Assembly: GCA_030052745.1 (NCBI GenBank)
Contig: JANBVO010000029.1
Location: forward strand, 124,001 to 188,000
DNA: 64,000 bases
Reading direction: 5' to 3'
Source: Pleurostoma richardsiae
Lineage: Eukaryota > Ascomycota > Sordariomycetes > Calosphaeriales > Pleurostomataceae
Part shown: positions 35,807 to 47,141 of the stretch, piece by piece
Layout of the letters: every line of letters starts with the position of its first letter
How positions within the stretch are numbered: the stretch's first letter is position 1
The notes under the pieces: generated by a model
What the model saw: only the letters and a program-made list of their open reading frames with translations
Told to the model about the DNA's origin: nothing
Database searches by the model: none
Made by a program: the position numbers and the translations under genes

Positions 35807-38800
35807 ATGGATCCCAACGAGCAGCCCGATGCTCCTGACCAGGAGAAGATGGAGCAGGTGCGTCATTCCGACATATGTCCCTGCAGCTTATCGAAACGTC
35901 GCTGACTGCCGCTCTCGGTGCTTCAGATCCGTCAACGACGTCTCGCAAAGCTAGGCTCAGCTGCCAGCGCCAGCGCCCCTTCACAAAAGTCAGAGGATGC
36001 ACCAGCTTCATCTACCCCACAGACATCACAGCCTTCAGCTCCCGCAGAAGCGCAGGAGGATGCTGCGACGCCAACAGTGCCGAGCCCGCAGACCGACGCC
36101 CCCACCCCGTCGGTCACATCCAACACGCCCACAGCAGCCCCCGAGAATCCCTTCAGCCAGCTGGGCGTAAAACAGTCTGAAGCAGGCGCAGAGCAGTCGA
36201 CTGCCGCCACGCCATCAGGTAGTACTCTTGGACTCTCGAAGAAGCGGCCAGCACAAGCGGACATTAATCGGGTCTCAGCTGCAACACCGCCGCCTTTGCG
36301 AAAACCTCACGTCGAGACGATCGAGGAGTGGTCAGATAAGGTCCTCAGCCATATTTTCCGTGTAACAGTCGACCAGAATCGCACCGCCGACGTCCACGGC
36401 CACAAGCTCTCATTCCTGCCGAACCTCAGCCAGGAGCTGCAGGAGCAGGATTCCTCCCTCAGATTGTCCGTCGACGTGTTAGACTCAGCAATCCTCGAGG
36501 CCTCGAGCGCCATCCCCCACTCGAAACCGATTCTAGACTATCTCATCCCCTGCTGGAAGAGAGTCGTGCAGGCGAAGAAGAGTCTCAGAGCGCCAACACC
36601 ACAGAAGGAGGAGGTGATACAAGAGGCCAGACGACTCTGCATGAGTTATTGCATCTTCGCCCTCACAGTACCGGAGCTGTTCAGGTATTTCCGGCAGGTC
36701 TGTTTTGAGTTATCAAGCTAATCAATCCTCCTAGCCGTGAGCCCAACCCTCACCATGATACGCTCATGCCGTTCCTCCTCCGAGGCATGGAGAACGAACA
36801 AGGCATCTGTCTGGACTTCGTGGGCGAGGCGGTCTCCCGCTTTGACGAGGATGAGAACGTCCCGAGCATTTTTGTCAAAGCTATGCTTGACATCAGCAAC
36901 AAGTTGTCTACGCTAACAATGAACGATGACTACAAGCCCTACGTTCAGGTAAGCTCTGAGATACCATTTCGCTCTAAGAGCGCCGCTGACGCTTGGACAG
37001 GCCCTGGTGCTGTATTCCAAATTCCCTCCGCTGCTCAATGCTCTAGCGAAGCATCCATCTTTCCAGATGGCGCAGTCGGCACCCAACATTGAAAGGAACA
37101 CCATTCTCGGGCCTTTCTTCCGCATCTCCCCACTCCAGCCTGAAGTGACTCGGGCTTACTTCACTGGGCCGAGGACAATGGATCGAAATGCTGTCAAGCT
37201 CGCTCAGAACGCCCTCCAGGTCACCTTGGCCGCTCATCAAACGGATCTTCGCGGGATCATCAACGCGTTCATTCGGGCCAGCATCGAGGCCCGAAACAAG
37301 GTGCTCGACTGGTTTGCGTATATTGTGAATGTCAACCACAAGCGGCGCGCCATTCAGGTAGACCCGAAAGAGGTGTCCTCTGATGGCTTCATGATGAACG
37401 TGACGGTCATTCTGGACTACCTGTGCGAACCTTTCATGGATACAACCTTTTCAAAAGTTGACAGGATCGACGTGGACTATTTCAGACGCAATCCTAGGGT
37501 CGATATCAAGGAGGAGACGAAGCTGAATGCGGACCAAGCGCAGTCAGACAGGTTCTATGCGAACAAGGTTGAGGGAACGTCCAACTTCATTTCTGAGGTC
37601 TTCTTCCTGGCTCTTGCGGCTCATCACTATGGGAGTGAGGCAACAAACGCTAAGCTCAAGACCCTTGAGCGTGATATCAAATTTTACGAGAAGCATCTCA
37701 AAGCCATGGAGGCAGAGCGGCCGAAGTTTGCCAACTCTCCCAGCCAGATGGCGCTTCTGGATGTCAGTATGAGACGGCACACCGAGGTTCTGGAGAAGTC
37801 CATCTCATTGAAGTTCGCCATCGAGGGCGTCTTGCTGGATGAGAAGATGCAGGGCAGGTCCCTTCAGTTCATGAGATATGTCGCCGTTTGGCTCTTGCGC
37901 GTGGCCAGTCAGACAGACTACAAACCAGACAAGCCTTTACAGCTTCCTCTGCCGGTGAACCAGCCAGAGGCGTTCAGCTGCTTGCCGGAATATGCGCTGC
38001 AGGATGTTGTTGACAACTTCAAGTTCGTCTTCAGATACGTCCCGCAGATTATTCTATCTGCTGTTGGCGACGAGATGATCGCGCTGTGCATTTCCTTCCT
38101 CGAGTCCTCCGAATACGTCCGGAACCCGTACCTCAAGTCAACATTAGTGACGCTGCTGTTCTCAGGCACATGGCCCACTTACCACCTCAAGAAGGGTGTG
38201 CTTGGCGACGCCTTGACGAGCACTAAGTTTGCCAATCAGTACTTGCTGCATGCCCTCATGAAGTTCTACATTGAAGCAGAGTCGACAGGCGCGCATACGC
38301 AGTTCTACGACAAGTTCAACATCCGCTACGAAATCTTTCAGATCATCAAGTGCGTCTGGACCAACGATTTCTACAAGGATCAACTGTCCAGACAGAGTCG
38401 GTGAGTAGCTCATACTTCCCTCAGTCGGCGTATGTACTAACTGTCAGCCCAGAACGGATCGGACCTTCTTCGTGCGTTTTGTCAACCTCCTGCTGAACGA
38501 CGCCACCTACGTTTTGGATGAGGCTCTTGGCAAGTTCCCCAAAATCCACGACCTGCAGCTCGAACTCAAGGAGAACCACGGGCTCTCACAAGAGGATCGG
38601 CAGAAGAAGGAGGAAGAGTTGCAGAGCTTGGAGGGGCAAGCCCAGTCTTACATGCAGCTGGCAAACGAGACCGTTGCCATGATGAAACTCTTCACAAAGG
38701 CTCTGAGCGAGTCGTTTACCATGCCTGAGATCGTCAGCCGCCTAGCAGGCATGCTGGACTACAATCTGGATACTCTTGTTAGCCCCAAAAGCCAGAACCT

Positions 38801-39344
38801 GAAGGTCGAAAACGCCTCAAAACTGGGTTTCAACCCGAAGACCCTTCTCCCCGACCTCATCGACATCTATCTCAACCTCGGCGGCATCCAGAGTTTCGTG
38901 GAGGCGGTTGCCGCCGATGGTCGATCGTACAAGCCGGAGACGTTCAACCGCGCCTCCTCTATTATGGCCAACCGAGGCCTCAAGGCGCCTGCTGAGTTGG
39001 CCGCATGGAATGACCTGAAGGACCGCATTGCCAAGACAAAGGAGATACTGGACCAGGCCGAGATGGACTACGGCGAGATTCCCTCGGAGTTTGAAGATCC
39101 TATCCTGGGGGATTTGATGAAGGATCCCGTGATTCTGCCCTCACACAACGTCGTCGACCGTTCGACGATCAACCAACATCTACTGTCAGACCCGACCGAC
39201 CCCTTCACGCGTCAGAAGATGACGATTGAGGATGTCATTCCTGCCACGGAGCTGCGCGAGAGGATTGAGAAGTGGAAGGAGGAGCGGATCGCTGCTGCGA
39301 AGGCGAAGGTCTCTTCCGATGTGATGGACACAAGTGAGGACTAA
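35807..39344 (+). CDS. ufd2: Ubiquitin conjugation factor E4 (Ufd2), U-box ubiquitin ligase
   Basis: Five exons: 35807-35857, 35927-36684, 36735-36948, 37001-38400, 38453-39344; 3315 nt, 1104 aa. Ufd2 extends ubiquitin chains on proteins presented by Cdc48/p97 and passes them to the proteasome. The N-terminal 150 residues are Pro/Ser/Thr-rich. The large helical Ufd2 core runs from about residue 170 to 1000: WSDKVLSHIFRVTVDQNR, LGPFFRISPLQPEV, KVLDWFAYIVNVNHKRRAIQ, DGFMMNVTVILDYLCEPFMD and YLKSTLVTLLFSGTWP. The C-terminal U-box covers about 1019-1090 (EIPSEFEDPILGDLMKDPVI, DRSTINQHLLSDPTDPFTRQ). The length is slightly above yeast Ufd2. The start comes from the short first exon (MDPNEQPDAPDQEKMEQ), giving a continuous frame with the rest. 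Confidence 0.96.
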
Positions 39345-40328
39345 GGATACCCTGCCTCAGCTATTTGGGTCCGGACGGCCTCGCCAAGCAGGCCTTACCG
39401 GAAGACGTGATGACAGACGAAAGGGGAGTCTCGGAATTTGCTGTGTTGTCGTCATCCTGTACATACTACAAATACCACCACGCACGGTCAAGGGATAATT
39501 GGGCCGTATCTGATGCTTTCTTTTCTCATCCCTGGCCTGCGCCACTACATAGGCTCAGCACACGGGGTGTGGAATGCATGAAATTGACGAAGATAACCAG
39601 ACCTAGTCATCAATTAAATAGATCTCCATGAGACGATGGCTCCCTTTCCTGAAGGCATGGTAGACAAGTTGTTCGCCCGGCTGGGAACCCTTGGTGGACG
39701 CGGTGCATCTATACCTCTCATGTACTCTCTACTCCATAGAACGAACCTATTTCCAAGATGCCGGGTCCAGCCTTATCATCACCAGAATCTACCGCGAATC
39801 GTGCATTTTAGCTCTTCTACCATTCCTCTCTCCATATATCCCTTGAGGAAGGATTCTGGACAGCCTTACACTTAGTAGCGGCCCTTCGACGACTTGTATC
39901 AGGTACTTTGTACGGTCCAATCAGGTGCTGCGTCGGCCAGGCGTCTCCCGCTGCCGGTGACAGCTGGCGGCTTCGGGGCAGCTGCGGGGCGGCAGGTACA
40001 GTACTTGAGTACCTTGCTGTGCCTAAGATAGGTACGGAGTACCTGATCATGCATAGCCAACACCCTTGATTCGGGGGGTCATTGAATCATACCTTACCTC
40101 ATCGGTACCTCCCGCCTTCCCCGGCACGAGTGTCTCACTACGGGCGTAGAGTTGGGATCCATCCTCTGTCATCTGCTAATTTGATACATTCTTCTAGATC
40201 AGCTTTTTTCCTTCTCACGTCTCCCTGTTTCCCGCGGTCCTGCATGTCTGATATCTGGCTGAGCACGCCGCCAGCACTCTGCTTCGTCGCTCCTCTGCGA
40301 TGGTGCCAGCCCAGCCTCAGCACAAGAC
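39345..40328. other. Intergenic: ufd2 3' flank and TBC gene promoter
   Basis: About 980 bp. It is rich in GGTAC words between 39900 and 40110, including TACCTTACCT at 40090. No gene was seen. Confidence 0.55.
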
Positions 40329-43300
40329 ATGGACGCCGAGAGTGCACCCCCGCTTGAGCGATCGGCCTCCCAGCACTCTGCAGCCTCCAACAGGAGCTAC
40401 CGCTCCGCAACGGTCCGCGCCGGCAGGCGGTCCAGGCTGACGTCGCAGCCCTCGAGTTCGGCCTCCTCCATCGCCGCCTCCGACAAGTCGCTGACCTCCT
40501 TCCCCTCGTTCTCGCCCGAGTCCCCTAGGCAGGCAAGAGGCGACGGAGCCACCTCCCCGGACCCCTATGATGGAGCCACCCTGGCCTCCAGGAAGTCCCC
40601 CGACTCGCACACGGCCGCCTCCTCCATCGTGAACAGTTTGATGGCGACCTCGCCCCTCCGGGCGTCCAGGTCCCGCGGCGCGCTGTTCGAGGACGCGCCG
40701 CCGACGAACAAGATCCCCGGGTCGCTGCACCTTGTCAGCGACGATCACATCGAGCGGCTGATCGCGCGGCACGGCGCCGTGGGCCTCGTGCGCCAGATCG
40801 CGGAGGACCTGGCGCACCGCGACGACCAAATCGCTGCGCTGCGGCGCAGGGCTGACGAGAGGGAGCGCGCGTTGCGCAAGATCATCTTGGAATGCGGGCT
40901 GTCGAACCTAGACCTCGAGACGCGGTTGAGAACAATAGAGCAGGAGGCCAGGGCCAGCGGGCAGCATACGAGAAAGGTCTCAGATTTGGTGAGCGACGCT
41001 ATGACGGACAACGTCATTTCAGGTGATATTTCTGGTAGCTCCAGTGGCGATGGGACGAACGACGCGACCATACGGGCTAGGACCACGTCCGCCGCGCAGG
41101 GGACGGATAACTCGAAAGGGACGATGAGGGGTTGGAAGGACTACCTGTGGGGGACTGGCACGAGCAGAAAGAGCAGCAGGGCGAGCAGTATCAATGGCGA
41201 TGCTTCGAAACAACCGTCCCAGACTGTGATTAGGGGTGCTGCTTCAGGGGACCGGCGGCCAACGCTGCAGGACGATCTCTTCAATCCACCAGAAGCAGAT
41301 TCGATACGAAGTTCAAGCAGGGCATCCAGCATTCACTCGGTCCAGATGGGGAGAAAGGCATCATTGGCAAGCATGGCGTTGAGACTTGTCGCTGGCGGAG
41401 CGGCGTCTGCAGTGCGTGAAGGCGATTCTAGAGGAAGAGCCAACAGCGCAACAGCAGGCGGTTCATTGCGGACGCCTTCGGCATCGAGCGCGCAGACGAA
41501 TGCATCTGGGAGGGCCGTTTCGACTCAAATAAACCCGAAAGCGCTCATGGCGATGCGGCGCTCGGGGCAGAACATCCCAGTCAGCATGCCATCTCGGGCA
41601 CAGCCGCAGGACAGGTGGGATACTATGGGCTCAAGCCCAGTCACGGAGATGGCTTCACGCCAAGAAAGTTATGGACCGGTGGAAATGGACGCCATTCTCC
41701 CTCCGGAGACCCAGCCACCGACCCTGACACACATCTACAATAACTACAGCGGATCAGAATATCTGACGGATCGCTTCGGCTTCATCTACGACCAGCGCCG
41801 CAAGAAGAGACAGCGCGAGGCAGCTCAGATGGCCAGAAATTTTAAGAGGGGGAGTCGGACAGAGATGCTCACGAACGGAAAGCCTGACTTGTCTCCGGTC
41901 GCGGCTGAGGACAATGCGAGCGCCAAATGGAGTATAGGCAGCGATGGAGGCCCAGAGAGTCCGTCTTCTCTTGAGGATGTACGTGAAGAGGGAAAGCCGA
42001 AGCGATGGCAAGATTACCTGAAACTCGCGACCTTTCCAACGGAGCTCCTATCCCACACTCCTGCCATTAGCGTTCCTGCCCTCGAGGTTATGGACGGCGG
42101 TGATATGCCCAAGTCTCCTGGATTGATCACTTCCGAGAACGGCCTCATTCCTGCGGCTAGCACAACCTCTGTCGCTCTGGATAGCGAAGCCTCCGCGAAC
42201 CTGGAGGCTGAGCGCGCCTCAAGTACCATTGTCAAGGAGGATAACGAACCGGTCAAATTGCTCCTTCAACAGCTCTCTGAAGTCCACGACAGCCTCCAAA
42301 GAGACAAGACGGTCCGATGGAACGATTTCCTGCGCAAAGTACGAGCACAGAAACGTCGCGAGGGCGAGATCGCTGCCGCTACTGCAGCTGCAGCTGCTGA
42401 AGCACGCTTCCAAAAGGCGACAGCAGTGATGCCGGAGACCAGACTGGCGGACGGCGAGCTGATTGGAATTGCCGGCTGGGCGAACAAGGGGAAGGTCGGC
42501 CGGGCTAAGTGGAACGAGTTTAGGAATCTGGTATTGGGCGGGATTCCCGTTGCTCAGCGACCAAAAATCTGGTCTGAGTGCTCCGGCGCACTGTCACTGC
42601 GCATCCCTGGCTATTACGAGGAGCTCGCGTCTCGCTCGCAAGATGAGGACAACGCCGACGTTGTCCAACAGATCGCTGCGGACATCCATCGAACCCTGAC
42701 GGACAACATCTTCTTCCGTAAAGGACCCGGCGTGCAAAAGCTCAATGAAGTGCTCTTGGCTTATTCTAGGAGGAACCGGGATGTCGGCTACTGCCAGGGT
42801 ATGAACTTGATCGCCGCCAACCTCCTCCTCATTATGCCGTCGGCGGAAGACGCCTTCTGGATCCTTGCGTCTATCATCGAGCACATCCTGCCCGCGGGTT
42901 ACTACGACCAGAGTCTCCTCGCGTCGCGGGCCGACCAGCAGGTCCTCCGCCAGTACGTGGCTGAAGTGCTACCCAAGCTTTCCAACCACTTTGAGGAGCT
43001 CAACATCGCCCTGGAGACCATGACTTTCCAGTGGTTTCTATCTGTCTTCACGGATTGTCTCTCGGCCGAGGCCCTCTTCCGCGTCTGGGACGTCGTGCTC
43101 TGCACCAATGACGGCAGCACTTTTTTATTCCAGGTCGCACTCGCCCTCCTCAAGCTCAACGAGCAGCAGCTCCTGCAATGCAAGACACCCGCCGCGGTGT
43201 ACACGTACATCAACCACCAGATGACCAACCACGCCATTAGCATTGACGGGCTCATACAGGCGTCCGAGGGTTTGCGGAGGGTCGTCAGGAGAGAGGACGT

Positions 43301-43487
43301 GGAAGCTCGGCGGTCCAAAGCGATCGAGGCGGAGGAGGCTCAGGTCCGGCAGCGTGAGGAGCGGCTTGCCAATTATAAGCGGAGCCAGAAAGCCGCAAGC
43401 GCACCGGCACTTGTACAGGAGGCCGGGACTGAACCGTCGGCCCTGACCGTGAGAGACCCTATGCCAATAGAGGAAGAGGCGGCTTGA
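40329..43487 (+). CDS. TBC-domain Rab GTPase-activating protein
   Basis: Single long exon, 1052 aa. Residues 1 to about 690 are Ser/Ala-rich and mostly disordered. A coiled-coil-like stretch near residues 140-210 (QIAEDLAHRDDQIAALRRRA) and a motif block near 470-510 (SGSEYLTDRFGFIYDQRRKK) stand out. The TBC domain spans about 712-962. The arginine finger is Arg788 in QIAADIHRTLTDN and the glutamine finger is Gln823 in DVGYCQGMN, so it should be catalytically competent. The end (QVRQREERLANYKRSQK) is helical. TBC proteins switch off Rab GTPases and so control vesicle traffic; the partner Rab cannot be read. Overall organisation resembles TBC1D2/Gyp-type fungal proteins. The absence of introns in such a long gene is unusual here, but the frame is continuous. 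Confidence 0.93.
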   Translation: MDAESAPPLERSASQHSAASNRSYRSATVRAGRRSRLTSQPSSSASSIAASDKSLTSFPSFSPESPRQARGDGATSPDPYDGATLASRKSPDSHTAASSIVNSLMATSPLRASRSRGALFEDAPPTNKIPGSLHLVSDDHIERLIARHGAVGLVRQIAEDLAHRDDQIAALRRRADERERALRKIILECGLSNLDLETRLRTIEQEARASGQHTRKVSDLVSDAMTDNVISGDISGSSSGDGTNDATIRARTTSAAQGTDNSKGTMRGWKDYLWGTGTSRKSSRASSINGDASKQPSQTVIRGAASGDRRPTLQDDLFNPPEADSIRSSSRASSIHSVQMGRKASLASMALRLVAGGAASAVREGDSRGRANSATAGGSLRTPSASSAQTNASGRAVSTQINPKALMAMRRSGQNIPVSMPSRAQPQDRWDTMGSSPVTEMASRQESYGPVEMDAILPPETQPPTLTHIYNNYSGSEYLTDRFGFIYDQRRKKRQREAAQMARNFKRGSRTEMLTNGKPDLSPVAAEDNASAKWSIGSDGGPESPSSLEDVREEGKPKRWQDYLKLATFPTELLSHTPAISVPALEVMDGGDMPKSPGLITSENGLIPAASTTSVALDSEASANLEAERASSTIVKEDNEPVKLLLQQLSEVHDSLQRDKTVRWNDFLRKVRAQKRREGEIAAATAAAAAEARFQKATAVMPETRLADGELIGIAGWANKGKVGRAKWNEFRNLVLGGIPVAQRPKIWSECSGALSLRIPGYYEELASRSQDEDNADVVQQIAADIHRTLTDNIFFRKGPGVQKLNEVLLAYSRRNRDVGYCQGMNLIAANLLLIMPSAEDAFWILASIIEHILPAGYYDQSLLASRADQQVLRQYVAEVLPKLSNHFEELNIALETMTFQWFLSVFTDCLSAEALFRVWDVVLCTNDGSTFLFQVALALLKLNEQQLLQCKTPAAVYTYINHQMTNHAISIDGLIQASEGLRRVVRREDVEARRSKAIEAEEAQVRQREERLANYKRSQKAASAPALVQEAGTEPSALTVRDPMPIEEEAA

Positions 43488-44585
43488 GGGTGAAAATATT
43501 CGGGTGATCAGCCCCGGGACCTACATCATGGCTTACAGCGCATTTTCTTGTTTTTGCCGTCCTTTGAAACATCGCTGTTGGGCATATCAGCGCGCCTCGT
43601 TCTTTTGCTGGCACTCCAGACAGGATTTTCTCCTTAGATTGGGAACGTCAATGATACCCCCCCGTTTTCACTTGGTCATAGGCTCTCTTTTCACTTGAAT
43701 CTCGTCATAACATGCTGTGATATAATCCTGGACGCGGCGTTCAAAGGACAACCTTACAATAAATACGTAAGTGTAACGATCTGCTCACCGTGTTAAGAGG
43801 TGTTTATTATCTTTTACTTTATTTTTATAGGTTATGATGACTGAAACCGGAGTTGCCCGCCACAGATTGTCTCAACGCCGCGGGAGCGGGCCGCGAAAGC
43901 TCGGTTGAACAATTTCCTAGGGAGTTGACGTGATCGCTCATCCCCCGCCCTGATTGAACCACAACCCGCAACTCCAGTCTCAACTGGGAGAACTGGTCCG
44001 ATACATGGGAAAACTTGAAGATAACGACTAAGAGGAACTCGGTTTTCGGCTTCTCAATTCGGGCAAAAGCTGTCTTTGCCGTTCGCCGCTTGCTCTCCTC
44101 CCGGCCCGCTATTGGACGCTCACCATTGACGTGATATGGCGACATGGTCGTTCTTGGTCCCCGGCAGTCGTCGACGGGGTGCTCCGCTAGATGGATTGAC
44201 TGGCCTGGTTTTGGTATGAGCATCAGCGCAGTTCGTCAGTTTGACTGCAACCCCAGCCACTGATATATACCGATATGCTCAACATTGACAGATAGTCAGG
44301 GTTGGAATAGAGACACATGCGTAGACAATGCCATCGAGATAGTGTTAGGGTCCTGATCAAGAGCCCTCAGCACTCCGGCCGCCAACCACAGCGGAAGACA
44401 CGTACGGTAGTGACACTATCGGCTCTGAGAAGCCAAGGTAGCCAAGACACAGGAGACGAGTAGCCCCGGCACTTAGTTCCCTAGGGGCGATATGATAATA
44501 ACGCCCGCATATCGCATCATCGCCGTGTACGCAACGACCCCGGAGGGCGGGACGAATCGTGGCCTGCGGAAAACCTCGCACGCCA

Positions 44586-44591
44586 TATATA
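44586..44591 (+). promoter_or_regulatory. TATATA box of the MFS permease gene
   Basis: TATATA lies 232 bp before the start codon. It is the only strong TATA match in that interval, and would give a leader of about 170-200 nt. Confidence 0.4.
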
Positions 44592-44605
44592 CAGGCCTTG
44601 GCCGA

Positions 44606-44712
44606 ATGCACGGAATCTTGTCCCGTCCTCCTGCCCTGTCCCGTATCTTCCTAGCCCGCCTCGCCTAATGATCCTCCCGGGCGCCGTCAACACCGTCAAC
44701 TGCCTCGCTTAG
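44606..44712 (+). promoter_or_regulatory. Two overlapping upstream ORFs in the MFS permease leader
   Basis: uORF1 (44606-44668) encodes 20 residues starting MHGILSR. Its TAA overlaps the ATG of uORF2 (44668-44712, 14 residues, MILPGAVNTVNCLA) by one base in TAATG. If the leader includes both, scanning ribosomes would meet them before the main ATG at 44823. uORF1 lies only 20 bp after the TATA box, so uORF2 is the safer one. Confidence 0.45.
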
Positions 44713-44822
44713 ACCTGTTGTTGCACTCAGACACACCCTCCCCGTCTCAGCCCAAGACACTAGAGCACGCAGCCGCATTGCGACATCAACGCCAGAACTC
44801 CCATCATCACCCAGGCGAGAAG

Positions 44823-46885
44823 ATGTCCGCGACGTCGAGCATCTCGGAGCCGAAGGTCGGCTACCCGGACGCCAAGGACGGCGCTGAGACTCCGGACGCC
44901 AAGACCGGCGCCGCGCCCACGGCGTATGTGGACCTGCGGCTCGGGGAGAGCGATGGTGGAGTTTATGCCGTAGGCGGGACTCTGGCCTCGTACGAGCCCA
45001 TTGAGAAGTATGAGGGAAAGCACCGGTATGACCCTCAGTTTGAGTGGACGGAGAAGGAGGAGAAAAAGCTGGTTCGAAGGGTATGTTACTGTCAGCATCA
45101 CGGACGCTGTTCGCCTCCTATTTATGCAACAGTCCGGGGTGAAGGGTTTAGGTCAGGAGACAGCTTGAAACATTGATCAAGCTGCGGGCCAGATATTGGA
45201 GTGTCATCTCGAGAATTGAAGACTAACCTGCTGCTATACAGCTCGACTACAAGATCTGCGCCTGGGTCTGCCTCATGTTCTTCGCCCTCCAGCTTGACCG
45301 CGGCAACATCTCGCAGGCGCTGTCGGACAACATGCTCAAGGACCTGGGGTTGACCACAAACGAGTACAACTACGGCATGACCATCTTCTACGTCTCCTTC
45401 CTGGCCGCCGAGCTGCCCTCACAGATGATCTCCAAGAAGCTGGGGCCGGACGTCTGGATCCCCATCCAGATGTGCTCCTGGAGCATCGTCGCCGCCTGCC
45501 AGTCGCACCTGACCGGCCGCTCCACCTTCTACCTGACGCGCTCCCTGCTGGGCCTCATCGAGGGCGGCTTCATCCCGGACGTGATCCTGTACCTCAGCTA
45601 TTTCTACAAGAGCCGCGAGCTACCTGTCCGCCTGTCCTTCTTCTGGGGCGCCTACATCTCCACCAACATCGTCTCGGCCTTCCTGGCCTTCGGCATCCTG
45701 CACCTGCGCAACACAACCGGCTGGGCGGGGTGGCGCTGGCTGTTCGCCCTCGAGGGCGGGCTCACCGCGCTCATCGGCCTGATCTCTTGGTTCTACCTGC
45801 CGCCGTCGCCGTGCCAGAGCAAGAGCTGGTTCCGCGGGAAGGACGGGTGGTTCAGCGAGGGGGAGGAGAAGATCATGGTGAACCGGATCCTGAGGGACGA
45901 TCCGGGCAAGGTATGCCTTACCCCCCCCTATTTTGCTGCCCTCCTTATCCAGTCCATCCCATGGCTTTCGCACCTACCTAGTGAGACCTCCGGAACTGAC
46001 GATGAGAACAGGGAGGCATGCACAATCGCCAAGGTCTCACCCCGCGGCTCGTCTGGGAGGCCCTCTCCGACTACGACATGTGGCCCGTCTACGTGCTCGG
46101 CCTGACCTGGTCGATTCCCGCGCAGCCGATCACGGCGTACCTGACGCTGAACCTCAAGTCGCTCGGCTTCGACACCTTCGAGACCAACCTGCTGACCGTG
46201 CCCGCCTGGGTGCTCTTCCTGATCCAGCTCATCTTCTGGACCTGGGTCTCCGAGAAGATCAACAACCGCTTCCTCATTGTCCTCATGTGCCAGTTCTGGT
46301 GCCTGCCCCTCGTCATCGCCCTCGAGCTCATCCCCGCGAGCTCGAGCCCCTGGGTTTGGTACGCGTTGAGCGCGCTGCTGGTTGGGTACCCCTACATACA
46401 TGCCATCTTAGGTGAGTGACAGACACATCACTTCTCCTCTCCCTACCTTCCCCTTCAGAAATCCCTTGGGCTAACAACATCCTAAGTCGCGATAACGTCG
46501 AGAAATGCCGGAACGGTGCGCACGAGGACAGTCGGCAGCGCCTTGTACAACATGTGTGTCCAGGCCAGCAACATCATCTCGTCAAACGTACGTTTCAACC
46601 CTTGGAGATCCGGCAGCAGCGTAAAGATGAGAGGAAAGCTGACTTTTTTGTCGCTAGATATACCGAACTGACGACGCGCCCCTCTACCGGACGGGAAATA
46701 AGGTCATCCTGGGCCTCATCGCGTGGAACGTCGTCTTCATCGTGTTCATGAAGGGATACTACATGTTCCGGAACAAGAAGAGGGACGAGGTCTGGGACGC
46801 CATGAGCGCCGAGGAGAGAGACGAGTATCTCCGGACGACGAAGGATAAGGGGAATAAGAGGCTGGATTTCAGGTTTGCACACTGA
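44823..46885 (+). CDS. MFS permease, anion:cation symporter family (Dal5-like)
   Basis: Five exons: 44823-45080, 45242-45910, 46012-46411, 46487-46587, 46658-46885; 1656 nt, 551 aa. Membrane segments are visible throughout: KICAWVCLMFFALQLDRGNI (TM1 with the family DRGN motif), YNYGMTIFYVSFLAAELPSQ, WIPIQMCSWSIVAACQSHL, LLGLIEGGFIPDVILYLSYF, LSFFWGAYISTNIVSAFLAF and WLFALEGGLTALIGLISWFY. After a central loop come six more, ending in KVILGLIAWNVVFIVFMKGY. This is the ACS family (allantoate, ureidosuccinate, nicotinate, pantothenate, and other organic acids). The sequence does not settle the substrate. The xanthine dehydrogenase gene is about 30 kb away, so no purine cluster is implied. Tandem upstream ORFs suggest translational control. 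Confidence 0.92.
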
Positions 46886-47141
46886 TGCCCTTGAATTCGA
46901 CTGCTGACAGGGAGGTCACTGCCCCTGATCTGGTAGAGGTATACAGTGCATAGAATACATAGAATGCATAGAGTTTATTGTCATAAAAGGGCTCATAACA
47001 CGGAGCATGCCTAGAGTTCAGACTCCTTTCCCTCTGGTTGAACCAAATTCTAGTGATTCGAGACTCATTCCAGCCGTCGCCTGCAGCCGTACAGCCAGAG
47101 AAAGATACCCTCATAGTCGCCGTACACCATCATCATTAATC

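Larger units (their letters stand above)
43488..44822. other. Intergenic: TBC 3' flank and MFS permease promoter
   Basis: About 1.3 kb. An AT-rich stretch around 43690-43830 is followed by the permease promoter with a TATATA box and two small upstream ORFs. No other gene was seen. Confidence 0.55.

Noticed and set aside
43690-43830. AT-rich stretch considered as a solo LTR or transposon remnant
   Set aside because: No paired terminal repeats, target-site duplication or coding remnant could be seen.
44823-46885. Purine-utilisation cluster linking the Dal5-like permease with xanthine dehydrogenase
   Set aside because: The two genes are about 30 kb apart with many unrelated housekeeping genes between them.
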